A stretch of 64,000 bases of DNA, from NCBI GenBank assembly GCA_017649745.1, contig JAGCGE010000226.1:1-64000 (forward strand), written 5' to 3'. The stretch is from Clostridiales bacterium. GTDB taxonomy: Bacteria; Bacillota_A; Clostridia; Saccharofermentanales; Saccharofermentanaceae. Shown here in pieces: positions 18,670 to 27,385 of the stretch. Position 1 is the stretch's first letter, and each line of letters starts with the position of its first letter. Made by a program: the position numbers and the translations under genes. The notes beneath the pieces were generated by a model that worked only from the letters and a program-made list of their open reading frames with translations, was not told the origin of the DNA and did no database searches.

Positions 18670-18743
18670 TACCCGGGCTGGGACTCGAACCCAGAACTCA
18701 CAGCTTAGAAGGCTGTTGCTCTATCCAATTGAGCTACCGAGGC
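18670..18743 (-). tRNA. tRNA-Arg, anticodon UCU
   Basis: Cloverleaf with anticodon arm ACAGC-CTTCTAA-GCTGT and T arm CTGGG-TTCGAGT-CCCAG. One mismatch in the acceptor stem. Second of an Arg pair; reads AGA, common in this AT-rich genome. Confidence 0.85.
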
Positions 18744-18748
18744 ATTCG

Positions 18749-18822
18749 CATTCCTGAAGAGATTCGAACTCCCAACCTTCTGATCCGTAGTCAGATGCTC
18801 TATCCAATTGAGCTACAAGAAT
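18749..18822 (-). tRNA. tRNA-Arg, anticodon ACG
   Basis: Acceptor ATTCTTG/CAGGAAT, anticodon arm TCTGA-CTACGGA-TCAGA, discriminator G. Reads CGN after A34 to inosine editing. Five nt from the other tRNA-Arg. Confidence 0.88.
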
Positions 18823-18870
18823 ATAGACTACAGATATCGCGCTGTAGTACCGCGCCTGATTAAATCAGAA

Positions 18871-19089
18871 TTACTCATCGATTTCTTTCATACTCAAATC
18901 CTCCTCTTCATCGTTAGAAATTATTTCTTCAAAAGACTCTTCTTGTTTCTTATGTTTCTTTCAATCTTTTCGATAATTTGGCTTATCTGAATACTTCTTT
19001 TCTTTTGGTTGTTTTGTTTTCTTCTGCTTCTTTGGTTCGAACTTTTCATCATCTAGATGAGCCAGTTCATAATCAGAAACTTTTGGCAT
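18871..19089 (-). CDS. Small charged protein (one TGA as Trp)
   Basis: 72 aa, rich in Lys and Glu, low complexity (KPKKQKKTKQPKEKK-like). One TGA in YRKD-W-KKHKK must be sense for the frame to reach TAA at 18871-18873. Starts on the last base of the vWA gene stop. Possibly disordered nucleic-acid-binding protein. Confidence 0.5.
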
Positions 19090-19916
19090 TATTCTACCTC
19101 AACTAAATCATTAGAATTATTATAAGAACGAATTACTATGTTCGGAATAATTCGTTTCACATCTGCTACCCAATCACCTTCGTTCTTGTTTACTTTGTCA
19201 TCTAATAATTCAACCCAGTTGGTTTGATCTAATCTGTAAGATCCGTGTTCTATATGAATATGATAAACATCCCATTTCTCCTGAACTTCAGCAAGAATAT
19301 CAGAAGTAATAAGATCTTTCTCACAACCATCACCAATATAGTTGGTGATTGCATGTTTAGGTGTATGCCTATGAACAGGTTCGTCTGATATTGTTATCAA
19401 CACGCCCTTCTTACCTCGCTTCTCGAAAGCGTCCGTTTTCATATGACGTGCTGCAACATACCATATCATTTGAGGATCTTCACCGTTATTACCTCCACCA
19501 CAACCTTCAAGATAGATGGACTGAAGCCACTTCTCCATTAAATCGTCAGAGGATTCAAATTCTCCTATCTGAACTGGCGCTTCCTCACGACAACCCTGAA
19601 CATCGCCAAAGCCGCAGAAGCAAACCTGTGGATTCTTAATCCCAGCTTCCATGATAAGTTTGATGATATCAGGGAATGCTGATTTGATTAACTGTTCCGG
19701 AACCATTCCCATAGAACCAGTCTCATCAAGAGCAATGATAATAGGGAACGATTCCGGATGTTCTTCACTGTCACGAGATTCTCTCACCGGCTTCTTACGA
19801 ATATCCATTTCTGGACAAAGGTGAGATTGTCTAAAGATTTCCTCTCTACTTTTTAGAGAGTAATCAGTAGTCATCTTGTGAACAGCATTCACATAGTTAT
19901 AACTTCCACCACCCAT
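19089..19916 (-). CDS. von Willebrand factor A domain protein
   Basis: 275 aa. MIDAS motif IIALDETGSMG near residue 55, with a following conserved Thr/Asp pattern (ITISDEPVHRH). vWA proteins in phages and bacteria often partner AAA+ ATPases; the AAA+ gene at 32469-33926 has similar GC-leaning codon use. Located just after the Met-rich protein gene. Confidence 0.8.
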   Translation of the reverse strand: MGGGSYNYVNAVHKMTTDYSLKSREEIFRQSHLCPEMDIRKKPVRESRDSEEHPESFPIIIALDETGSMGMVPEQLIKSAFPDIIKLIMEAGIKNPQVCFCGFGDVQGCREEAPVQIGEFESSDDLMEKWLQSIYLEGCGGGNNGEDPQMIWYVAARHMKTDAFEKRGKKGVLITISDEPVHRHTPKHAITNYIGDGCEKDLITSDILAEVQEKWDVYHIHIEHGSYRLDQTNWVELLDDKVNKNEGDWVADVKRIIPNIVIRSYNNSNDLVEVE

Positions 19917-19918
19917 GC

Positions 19919-21019
19919 TTATTCAGCGTTAAGAGCGTCCTTGATCTGCTTTGCGAGATCCGGATTCTTCTTGAGGTTCTCCACGAAAGCTACTGCATCG
20001 AAAGCAGGAGCTGCAGGAGCAGCAGGCTTTACAGGATTGGTAAGACCCTGAAGCGGATTGCTTCCACCACCCATCATCTGGGACATGGCAAGCAGAGAGA
20101 ACATATCGTTACCCTCGCCACCTTCCTTACCGGAAAGCATCATGAGCATCAGAGGATTCATGCCACCAGTATTGCCACCAAGGACATTGTTACCAGTCAT
20201 CATCTGAAGCATGAGCAGATCCTTCACATCGAACTCACTGGTCTCGTCAGAGAGAGCGAAGATGAGCGGATTAAATCCACCAGCATCAAAGTTAAACACA
20301 TTTACGAGTACACGAGTCATGGCCTGGCCAAGAAGGAAATCCTGAACTTCCTGCTTATCGTGCTTATAACCAGTATAAGACATGATCTTCAGGGAACCAT
20401 CCTCGTTCTTGAGCATAACCTTACCATAGCTCTTAGGACCATTCTTGATGATGTCACCAATATTGACCTGAGTGGAAGGTTTATTGATGGAATAAACAGG
20501 AATGTCGATGAGAAGCTCACGAGGATAGGAGGTAAGAGTACCGTCGGACTTCATTCCAATATACTCATCACCTACAGCGACACACATCGTTCCGTCCATA
20601 GACATTTTGACACCGTCTTCACGCTCAGGAATCCACTGAGACTTGTACTTGTCGGCGATACCGGCAAACATGTTGTTCTTTTTCATTTCTTTATCTGTTT
20701 TATTGTTTAAAACTTCGACTCCGCCATTAGAAGCAGGAGTCATTGCTAAATTTGCGTTTCTACCATTAATGGTATCCACATTGAGGGTTTTAAGTGCAGT
20801 TTGTTTACCATTAATATCGTAAACACTGCGAGAATTTGATTGATACAGGTCGATAATCTGCATTGGAGTGTCATAACCATGATCACCACAATGTCCAGTA
20901 ATCAGATCATCAACTTTTACGTTTTTGTCGTTACAAATAAAAGCATAGTGTCTTTTCTTTGCAACTTCTTCTTCATTAAGTTTTTTAGTCGTAAATACGA
21001 CAGAAATTACAGTGTACAT
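19919..21019 (-). CDS. Hypothetical protein with Met/Gly-rich repeats
   Basis: 366 aa. N-terminal globular region, then a C-terminal Met/Gly/Leu-rich zone (e.g. DLLMLQMMTGNN, NPLMLMMLSGKEGG) and a final helical segment. Codon usage favours C/G third positions unlike its AT-rich neighbours, suggesting high expression or separate origin. Adjacent to vWA, so the two may work together. No family recognised. Confidence 0.7.
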   Translation of the reverse strand: MYTVISVVFTTKKLNEEEVAKKRHYAFICNDKNVKVDDLITGHCGDHGYDTPMQIIDLYQSNSRSVYDINGKQTALKTLNVDTINGRNANLAMTPASNGGVEVLNNKTDKEMKKNNMFAGIADKYKSQWIPEREDGVKMSMDGTMCVAVGDEYIGMKSDGTLTSYPRELLIDIPVYSINKPSTQVNIGDIIKNGPKSYGKVMLKNEDGSLKIMSYTGYKHDKQEVQDFLLGQAMTRVLVNVFNFDAGGFNPLIFALSDETSEFDVKDLLMLQMMTGNNVLGGNTGGMNPLMLMMLSGKEGGEGNDMFSLLAMSQMMGGGSNPLQGLTNPVKPAAPAAPAFDAVAFVENLKKNPDLAKQIKDALNAE

Positions 21020-21555
21020 TAGTTGTTTAAACTTTTAATTAGTTTTAATTTAAGTTCCGGTGAAATCCATGTTGAAAGTTTGTTAATAATAATATCAATA
21101 ATAGTTCTCTTTTGATTAAAAGCCCATTGATAATTATCAAGTTCTCGAATAGGAATCCACTTTACATCATCCACTTCATTCTCTTCCTCACCTTTAGCAT
21201 ATATTCTCTGAGATGCAAAAGCTTCTGCTTTATCAAAAGTATAATATCTAAAAGTAACGTTTTGCTTATTTGCAGAAGGATCGTCTTCTACATTATACAA
21301 AACTAATGATTTTGGATTAATATATAAATTTGTTTCTTCTTTGATTTCTCTAGAACAAGCTTGCGCTGTTGTTTCGTCAAAATCGAGATACCCACAAGGA
21401 CAATTCCAATATCCTTGAAAGTCTGGTGTTCCAGAACCTCTCTTATTAGCAAGAATTTTTAATTCATCATCATAACAGAAGATATATCCTGCTACACCAA
21501 CGGCTCTACTTATCCAGTAAATCTTACCTTCGTGTTCGATAGGAAAATTCTTCAT
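21019..21555 (-). CDS. Nudix hydrolase
   Basis: 178 aa. The Nudix box G-x5-E-x7-REUXEEXGU is present as GYLDFDETTAQACSREIKEETNL near residue 57. It hydrolyses nucleoside diphosphate-X compounds; possible substrates are modified nucleotides, NAD-like molecules or capped RNA ends. Overlaps neighbours by one base on each side. Confidence 0.9.
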   Translation of the reverse strand: MKNFPIEHEGKIYWISRAVGVAGYIFCYDDELKILANKRGSGTPDFQGYWNCPCGYLDFDETTAQACSREIKEETNLYINPKSLVLYNVEDDPSANKQNVTFRYYTFDKAEAFASQRIYAKGEEENEVDDVKWIPIRELDNYQWAFNQKRTIIDIIINKLSTWISPELKLKLIKSLNN

Positions 21556-21767
21556 TACCAGTAAATCGTTATCACAGAGAATTCTTCATCATAAATTACT
21601 TTGAAGCCTTCTCCTTTAAAATACTCTATTATTTCTTCTTCTCCAGAATGAACTGCTTTGGACCAGCAGTGTTGTCCATTTGCTGCAAGAGCTTGAATTT
21701 CATAGATTATCTTTTCAATTCTACCTGGAATTTCATGCATTAATACTTTAATCTGATCAATTAACAT
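21555..21767 (-). CDS. Small hypothetical protein
   Basis: 70 aa. N-terminal helix, C-terminal strands; hints of a compact alpha/beta fold (EEEIIEYFKGEGFKVIYDEEF). In an operon with Nudix. Confidence 0.55.
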   Translation of the reverse strand: MLIDQIKVLMHEIPGRIEKIIYEIQALAANGQHCWSKAVHSGEEEIIEYFKGEGFKVIYDEEFSVITIYW

Positions 21768-21916
21768 AATGTTTTCTTTCCTTCTTTATATGCATTGTAC
21801 CATTGAATCTGCTGTTCTGTCAAACATCCAATCCAATCTTCAAAATACTTAAGATATTTTACATGATTGTTAAATTTCCACTCATGTAAAAGATATTCTC
21901 TTAATTCGGAGTTCAT
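21761..21916 (-). CDS. Small hypothetical protein (51 aa)
   Basis: ATG at 21914-21916 overlaps the TGA of the deoxyribosyltransferase gene in an ATGA arrangement and ends TAA inside the next start. Sequence is helical with several aromatic residues (YLLHEWKFNNHVKYLKYF). No family recognised. Confidence 0.5.
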   Translation of the reverse strand: MNSELREYLLHEWKFNNHVKYLKYFEDWIGCLTEQQIQWYNAYKEGKKTLC

Positions 21917-22359
21917 TTTAGATGTTCAATATCAAACTCATCAAAATTGAAATACTCGCCTTTAACAAACTTATTAAACTGATAAATTCTATCAGCTGCT
22001 ATTAAAGGCATAATTGAATTATCTGCTTCTAAATCAGTACATAAAAGCAATACAGGAATATGATTTGCATATGCAAAACCTAATTCCCAAGCAGTTCCAG
22101 AATCAGAATAATGCTTATCATATATGGCTATCACTAATTTAGAATTAGCGAGCTCCTTGACATCCATTTCAAACACATTCCAAGCCCACTCTCCATTTGG
22201 CATAGTTTCACCTCCTGGAATCTTGTGGTCCATTGGAAAGAAGAATTCATATTTGTCAAAAAACGAATCAGATTTAAAGAATTCACGAAGTTGTTCTATT
22301 CTTTCTCTTTCACCTTCTTTAAAAAATGGACCAGCGATATAACATTTAATCTTTTCCAT
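21913..22359 (-). CDS. Nucleoside 2-deoxyribosyltransferase-like
   Basis: 148 aa from the MEKIKCY start. IAGPFF at the N-terminus and ELANSKLVIAIYDKHYSDSGTAWELGFAYA match the nucleoside 2-deoxyribosyltransferase family, in which the Glu of WELG is catalytic. It swaps bases between deoxynucleosides and would fit nucleotide salvage together with Nudix, HAD and the PurA homologue. Ends in TGA overlapping the next ATG; read-through would add four residues before TAA. Confidence 0.8.
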   Translation of the reverse strand: MEKIKCYIAGPFFKEGERERIEQLREFFKSDSFFDKYEFFFPMDHKIPGGETMPNGEWAWNVFEMDVKELANSKLVIAIYDKHYSDSGTAWELGFAYANHIPVLLLCTDLEADNSIMPLIAADRIYQFNKFVKGEYFNFDEFDIEHLK

Positions 22360-22360
22360 A

Positions 22361-23104
22361 TTAGATTTCAATTGTTTCTAGAGAATTAGTAACAACGCGA
22401 TAATCTTCATCTTTAATAGATACATTCTGAATAAAATGTCTTTCATTATATTCAGTTAAAACATGATTTCCGCTATGGACATGTCCACAAAAAACATAAT
22501 GAATGTTCCTTGATAATATCGCTTCTTTAAGTGCTTCACTACTATAGTTAGCACCATAGTTATAAGCACGTTTCTGTAAAACAGTACCTACAGAATCTAT
22601 ATCTGGAGGCATATGAGTTAGAAGAACATCTAATTTCTTTGGAATATTCTTAAAAAGATTTTCTAATTCCTCTTCTGTTTTGTTAAATGCCCAATTAGGA
22701 AGATCAGAAATCCAAGGAGTACCATAAAAAGTTTTACCTTCTATTTCTACAGAATTATCTCTTAGATAAATAAGTTTGTGTTTACTTTTATTAATACCAG
22801 GAAGAAGTTTTCTTAAAACTTCTGATGCACTACGTTGTTTTCTAGTTCCATCTACACGCATTGGACCATACATGATATGTTCTAAGAAAAAATCATGATT
22901 ACCTGCAATAAATATAACTTTTTTGCAACGTAACTGGTCTGTCCATGGTACAAACTCTAGACAAAACCAAGCAATACTAGAAACATCATCTCCTTGATAA
23001 TCTAAAGGTACAATATCCCCACAAATGCAAACTACATCACATTCTGGAACATCTTCTGGTTTATACAAAAACCCATGTAAATCAGATATACAAACAATCT
23101 TCAT
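22361..23104 (-). CDS. Calcineurin-like metallophosphoesterase
   Basis: 247 aa. Motifs: VCISDLHG, VCICGDIVP, FIAGNHDFF, LLTHMPP, FCGHVHSGNH. Related to the YfcE/UDG-type cytoplasmic phosphoesterases; substrate unknown. Second such enzyme in the window but not a close paralogue of the one at 17588-18187. Confidence 0.85.
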   Translation of the reverse strand: MKIVCISDLHGFLYKPEDVPECDVVCICGDIVPLDYQGDDVSSIAWFCLEFVPWTDQLRCKKVIFIAGNHDFFLEHIMYGPMRVDGTRKQRSASEVLRKLLPGINKSKHKLIYLRDNSVEIEGKTFYGTPWISDLPNWAFNKTEEELENLFKNIPKKLDVLLTHMPPDIDSVGTVLQKRAYNYGANYSSEALKEAILSRNIHYVFCGHVHSGNHVLTEYNERHFIQNVSIKDEDYRVVTNSLETIEI

Positions 23105-23253
23105 TACTCTCTTCCATACATTACTATGTTATACATACTTTGAGGAACAAATCCAATACAACCCGATTCCATCAAGAAACATTTCTCGTAAAATTCAGGA
23201 TATTGCATAAATTCCTCTAACAACGGTCCTTCGACCAAAATATATTTTTCCAT
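23104..23253 (-). CDS. Small hypothetical protein (49 aa)
   Basis: Short frame fitting exactly between the HAD and phosphoesterase genes with one to three base overlaps at both ends (ATG 23251-23253, TAA 23104-23106). No motif seen; the operon fit is the main support. Confidence 0.45.
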   Translation of the reverse strand: MEKYILVEGPLLEEFMQYPEFYEKCFLMESGCIGFVPQSMYNIVMYGRE

Positions 23254-23705
23254 TATTTAAAAAATTGCTCTATAAACGCAATATCGACATTTCTTATTCC
23301 AACTTGATAATCAATTTTATAAAAATATCTTAATTGTTCAGAATCAAAATCAGAAATATCGTCTAATATTAAATATTTGTTTACTTCGGGATGTTCTTGT
23401 AAATATTGATTGATTTCCATTCCTCTATAATAGATATCTATTGGTGTTTTAAAAATTAAATCAGGTGTACAATCAATCACATTTTCTAAACCAGCCTTTC
23501 GTAAACGTTCAATACAATAAGTATCAATTTTTCAACTTGAAGAAATAACAATTTTTATATCACATTTATTTGTTACTTCATTTAACATTTTTATTATGTT
23601 CGGATCTAAATCAGGATCCTTGAAATTATTATTATAATAATCGTCACTTTTATACCAAGCGTTATGATTAAGAACGCCATCAATATCTAAAAATATAATT
23701 TTCAT
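23253..23705 (-). CDS. HAD phosphatase (one TGA as Trp)
   Basis: 150 aa. N-terminal IIFLDIDGVLNH gives HAD motif I; the next conserved block is VISSS-TGA-KIDT, where this HAD family typically has SSSWR/K, so TGA stands exactly at a conserved Trp. Later KYLILDDISDF supplies the acidic motif. A read-through codon outside the replication module. Probable small-molecule or nucleotide phosphatase. Confidence 0.8.
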
Positions 23706-23775
23706 ATATATAAAATACCAATCGTATTCTTATTTATTTCTAAATATTCTTTACCAGTCATAACAATTTAATTAG

Positions 23776-23847
23776 TAGCGAATCTCTGAGTCGAACAGAG
23801 ATTGCCTGGGCCAAAACCAGGTGTAATATCCGTTATACTAATCCGCT
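23776..23847 (-). tRNA. tRNA-Gln, anticodon UUG
   Basis: Acceptor AGCGGAT/ATTCGCT, anticodon arm CCTGG-TTTTGGC-CCAGG, T arm CTCTG-TTCGACT-CAGAG. Discriminator reads as A. One of two Gln genes. Confidence 0.88.
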
Positions 23848-23912
23848 ATTTACGCCCAACTATTAATTGAGCGTTTATAAATTTCCTATTTAAAATAGGA
23901 GAACATTAGGTA

Positions 23913-24335
23913 TTACAGAGTCTTTTCGTAAATACTGGTATAATAACCATCCCAGCTCCGAGTATCCGGAACAACCTTATAGCCAAGGCTAATGAGAAGA
24001 TCGTTCTGTGCCCAAGAGCCCTTAATACGGAGCTTTACTGCACCCTTATAGTTCCGCTTAGAAAGCACCTTCTTGATATTTTCCTCTACACGACGGAAAT
24101 AGTTCGTCATCCACAGCTTACGAGCAGAACCTTCACTCCAGCCATTAAACCGAGCCTTACCGTAACGGGTAATCTGCATGTGAGTGAGAAGCATAGTGTG
24201 TCCATCGACTACAGCGTTTGCCTTAAACTCGACACCACGATTGTCACTGTGGTAACGGGCGAGAGAGAAATGGTCATTTGCACAAGTAGTATTGTCTACC
24301 AGGAATGTACCATTGTTAAAATACTCAATAATCAT
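23913..24335 (-). CDS. Hypothetical protein
   Basis: 140 aa, basic, with clearly GC-richer codon usage than neighbouring genes. The Gly/Arg/Trp-rich central region (TRYGKARFNGWSEGSARKLW) resembles no family I know. Confidence 0.6.
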   Translation of the reverse strand: MIIEYFNNGTFLVDNTTCANDHFSLARYHSDNRGVEFKANAVVDGHTMLLTHMQITRYGKARFNGWSEGSARKLWMTNYFRRVEENIKKVLSKRNYKGAVKLRIKGSWAQNDLLISLGYKVVPDTRSWDGYYTSIYEKTL

Positions 24336-24365
24336 CTTCTTTTCTTTTTTAAAGTTACTAAAAAT

Positions 24366-25547
24366 TTATCTAAAATCCAAATCGGATTTAGTATTAAACC
24401 TTGATTCAGGAGTATCTGACCACAAAATATCAGTAAAAGGAAGTCTGATGTTAAGAAATGCAGAAAGCATTTTATCTTTGGTTACCAGAAGTCGTTTTCC
24501 TTTATAGATAAATTCGAAATAATCTTGCACACAATCTACATGATTAATTACAAGATGAAATTTTATGTCAGATAAATTATCCAAACAATGTCTATCAATA
24601 GCTCTATTGATCATATCAATATTAAGAACACCTGTCTTAAATTGACCTTGATATTCATTGTCTTTGTTTGTTTCTAGCTCGGGAAGTTTAATTGTATTAA
24701 AGAACATTGAAAATGGTTCAGGATCATACCCTCCTCCGTGCCTTGTAGTATAAGTTCTGGTACAGAGATAAACTTCTGTTTCAGAAGGAATGTCATGTAA
24801 AACACCGATATAGAACTTATTATATGGCCATCTTTCAGGAAGAATTTCACATGGCGTAATAAAAGGATGTAATCCTCTTGTTCCATCTAACAATAGACCT
24901 TGAGAAGATTCATAAATAATTGTATCAAACTTTTTAACAAGTTCTTTACAATCATCCCAATAAACGACATGATCTTTTAACCATTCACAATCTTTAATGA
25001 ACTGTTCTTCAAGTTCAGACTGTTCAGATTCTCTATAATAAGTACGAATTGTTTTAAGAGCGTCTTTTAGATCAACTCTAGTAGACGATCCACAAGTTAG
25101 GAATTCTTCATCGATTTCGTTTCTCTTTACACATTCCCATATACCACAACCACAAGTTCCATTCTCAAGTGCTTCCTTATCTTTACGATTAGCAATTACA
25201 TCATAAGGTGTAATTACATAACAAGCACAATCAATATAAAACTCAGGCTTTACTCCTTTCGTAAGAAGCAGATCATATTCTGCATGCAATGCAATTGGAT
25301 CAATTAACGCTGTAGTTTCAGCATAAATTAATGTAGGAACATTTAAAAGAACTCCAGAACCGAAAGAAGAACAAACGTGGGTTGTTCCTTCGTGAACAAC
25401 TGTATGAGAAGCTTGAGGTCCACTACAAAATCTCACTACTAACGGCTTAGAACCTTCGTCAATTGCTTTTTGACAGAGATATTGTACTGTTTTACCCTTA
25501 CCTTCATCTCCCCATTGAGTTCCACAAACTATTTGAACTTTTTTCAT
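24366..25547 (-). CDS. Adenylosuccinate synthetase homologue (PurA/PurZ-like)
   Basis: 393 aa. The GTP-binding N-terminus IVCGTQWGDEGKGKT is intact, including the Asp that serves as catalytic base in PurA. The following block is SGPQASHTVVHEG instead of GGHNAGHT, and the substrate loop is CTRTYTTRHGGG rather than the usual GATTGR. The enzyme family adds aspartate to IMP; the PurZ branch acts on dGMP in phages with 2-aminoadenine DNA. Start set at MKKVQIV. The divergent loops leave IMP or dGMP as substrate open. Confidence 0.85.
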   Translation of the reverse strand: MKKVQIVCGTQWGDEGKGKTVQYLCQKAIDEGSKPLVVRFCSGPQASHTVVHEGTTHVCSSFGSGVLLNVPTLIYAETTALIDPIALHAEYDLLLTKGVKPEFYIDCACYVITPYDVIANRKDKEALENGTCGCGIWECVKRNEIDEEFLTCGSSTRVDLKDALKTIRTYYRESEQSELEEQFIKDCEWLKDHVVYWDDCKELVKKFDTIIYESSQGLLLDGTRGLHPFITPCEILPERWPYNKFYIGVLHDIPSETEVYLCTRTYTTRHGGGYDPEPFSMFFNTIKLPELETNKDNEYQGQFKTGVLNIDMINRAIDRHCLDNLSDIKFHLVINHVDCVQDYFEFIYKGKRLLVTKDKMLSAFLNIRLPFTDILWSDTPESRFNTKSDLDFR

Positions 25548-25560
25548 AATATTAAAATTA

Positions 25561-25594
25561 AAACCCCCGCTACAGTGCACGTTCACGGGGGTTT
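25561..25594 (-). terminator. Hairpin upstream of the purA-like gene
   Basis: AAACCCCCG / CGGGGGTTT, 9 bp with a 16-nt loop, then U-rich on the minus strand. A terminator for the accessory gene block upstream or a 5' leader structure for the synthetase gene, whose start is 14 nt further on. Confidence 0.65.
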
Positions 25595-25654
25595 ATAAAT
25601 TAAGAGGGATCAATTCCTCCGTAGGCACAGATTCATGTACACGATCTGTGGAAG

Positions 25655-25921
25655 CTACAGCCAAATGGAGTGGCATCCCTGTTTTCTAATTCTTTCTCCA
25701 TTTGAATTAGTTATCAGGTACTGGATAAGTCAATCTTTGTATTGCCAATGAGAAACATCTTTATTTGGCTCAAAAGCGTGGCCAGAATTCAGTTCAATAA
25801 ATTTGAACGTACGAAAATAGAATCCAATCCTTTTCGTTCCGTAAATGTCCCAGAAATAGACAAGAGAACGATGTTTTGGAAGTTGCTTAGAACAAGCTTT
25901 TACAGGTAGAGAGTGTACCAT
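25655..25921 (-). CDS. Hypothetical protein (one TGA possibly sense)
   Basis: 88 aa if TGA at 25730 is read as Trp (QYKD-W-LIQYL), ending TAG at 25655-25657; 63 aa if TGA stops. The extension is open for 25 codons and looks protein-like, but no homologue is recognised, so the end is uncertain. Confidence 0.45.
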
Positions 25922-26130
25922 AAATTGTGAGTTGTTAGTGTTTTGATAAATTGATCCATTCTAGGATCGTCCTGTAATTTATAATACTCCGGTAAAGCGG
26001 AAATACTTTCTTTTTCTACATCAGTAAATTCAAATTTATCTAATAAGAATCTTACGTATTTCTTAATTCTTTTTGAACCAAACTTACTCAGGTACAGAAG
26101 ATGGTTCTTTATCATTTGATTGGATATCAT
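25900..26130 (-). CDS. Hypothetical protein
   Basis: 76 aa, helical, overlapping the genes on both sides by about 20-45 nt. No family recognised. Confidence 0.5.
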   Translation of the reverse strand: MISNQMIKNHLLYLSKFGSKRIKKYVRFLLDKFEFTDVEKESISALPEYYKLQDDPRMDQFIKTLTTHNLWYTLYL

Positions 26131-26380
26131 CTTTTAACATTGCGTCTTTAAAAACACCAATATTAACTGCACATACATAAGTTTCTTTTCTAGGATGCCA
26201 GAAAAGAACATTCTTTTTAATCCATTCACAAGCTTTTTCTAAAATATCTTTAGAACCTTGCTCGTAACCAGCTTTAAATGCTCTACGTAAACCTTCGTTT
26301 AGATCTTCTGTTCCAAACTCAAATTCAGAGGTAAGTTGTGGTGGATATTTTTCTATTGCAAGTTTATCTACCTTACTCAT
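26084..26380 (-). CDS. Hypothetical accessory protein
   Basis: 98 aa. Contains EGLRRAFKAGYEQGSKDILEKA and WIKKN, a pattern shared by small proteins of gut Bacteroidales phages (the FxxGxxxGxxD type). Part of the 26-30 kb block. Confidence 0.6.
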   Translation of the reverse strand: MSKVDKLAIEKYPPQLTSEFEFGTEDLNEGLRRAFKAGYEQGSKDILEKACEWIKKNVLFWHPRKETYVCAVNIGVFKDAMLKDDIQSNDKEPSSVPE

Positions 26381-26747
26381 TTCTTATTCCCAGATAACAT
26401 CTTAAGTTAGTACAAAATTCATCAGCGTTCCAACAAGAAAGATGATGAAGATTACCTTTTAACCAAGTTTCAAATTCCTTCATCATTCGTTCTTTTTGCC
26501 ATTGTGCAAAATGACGTGCAACTATACCACCCCATTTAGTAGTAGCTTCACGTGCTTCTTTCCATATCCCTTCTTCGCCACCTTTTATATGTTGGGGAAT
26601 CCAAGTTGCAATTTCTTTCTCTAATTCTTCGTCTTTGCTATCACGAAGTTCAGGAATAAGTGTTTCAAATGCCTTACGAGAATCTTTGTCCATAACTAAT
26701 CCGAATAATACCCATCGAACTTTGTTAATTGCTTCTTCTCTTGTCAT
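26373..26747 (-). CDS. Accessory protein, MTREEAIN family
   Basis: 124 aa. The N-terminal MTREEAINKVRW...LETLIPELRDSKDEELEKEI is shared with the gene at 28990-29934, so the two are paralogues with different C-termini. Such proteins are abundant in Bacteroidales phages and prophages; function unknown. Confidence 0.65.
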   Translation of the reverse strand: MTREEAINKVRWVLFGLVMDKDSRKAFETLIPELRDSKDEELEKEIATWIPQHIKGGEEGIWKEAREATTKWGGIVARHFAQWQKERMMKEFETWLKGNLHHLSCWNADEFCTNLRCYLGIRNE

Positions 26748-26770
26748 AACTTAATCAATTAGGATTATAA

Positions 26771-27382
26771 TTAGTCATCCTTTACTATGAGGATACGAAC
26801 CTTATCACCGACATTTGCACCTATTCTTTCAAGGGCATTATCTTGCTGTTCTTGCGTATAATCAAGTAATGGACCGTCGTGCCAAAATACCTTACATGGA
26901 ATTGCCTCTTTCATCATCTGCTTTTCCATCCAGTCTGCACCAGTCTCAAAAGCATCATCCAGATCAATCATATCAATAGGAGTTTTGTTTTTCCTATTAT
27001 GATTATATACATCCTCGGAAAAGGTGTTTCTTGCTGACTCAAAATCCATCTCGGTGTATTTCCCAGAAACTGGTCTATGTTGCTGACTTTGCCATTTCGC
27101 TCCGGCGATGAAGGCGGCTTCTGCAATCTTATCATAAGGATATTCTTCAAAGTAATTCACATCTACATTTCTCATATAGTGTGGAATTGCATATAACCTC
27201 GCCGCTTCTTCAAGGTCTTTTGGGATAGGTTCTTCCGGCTGTTCTTGCTGGAGAGATTTTATTTCATCTTTAAGCTCACACAGAACACTTCTTCCAACCC
27301 ATACAGAACCACTCATCCCTAAATCTTCGAGTTTATTGTCAATAAGAGAGTTCAGTTTTTCTGTGTCAATGTATTTTGCCAT
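26771..27382 (-). CDS. Accessory protein, Bacteroidales phage type
   Basis: 203 aa. Repeated elements IAEAAFIAGAKWQSQQ and DDAFETGADWMEKQM are of the same A/F-x-x-G-x-x-W type, followed by a small C-terminal domain (NVGDKVRILIVKDD). Unknown function. Confidence 0.65.
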   Translation of the reverse strand: MAKYIDTEKLNSLIDNKLEDLGMSGSVWVGRSVLCELKDEIKSLQQEQPEEPIPKDLEEAARLYAIPHYMRNVDVNYFEEYPYDKIAEAAFIAGAKWQSQQHRPVSGKYTEMDFESARNTFSEDVYNHNRKNKTPIDMIDLDDAFETGADWMEKQMMKEAIPCKVFWHDGPLLDYTQEQQDNALERIGANVGDKVRILIVKDD

Positions 27383-27385
27383 AAT

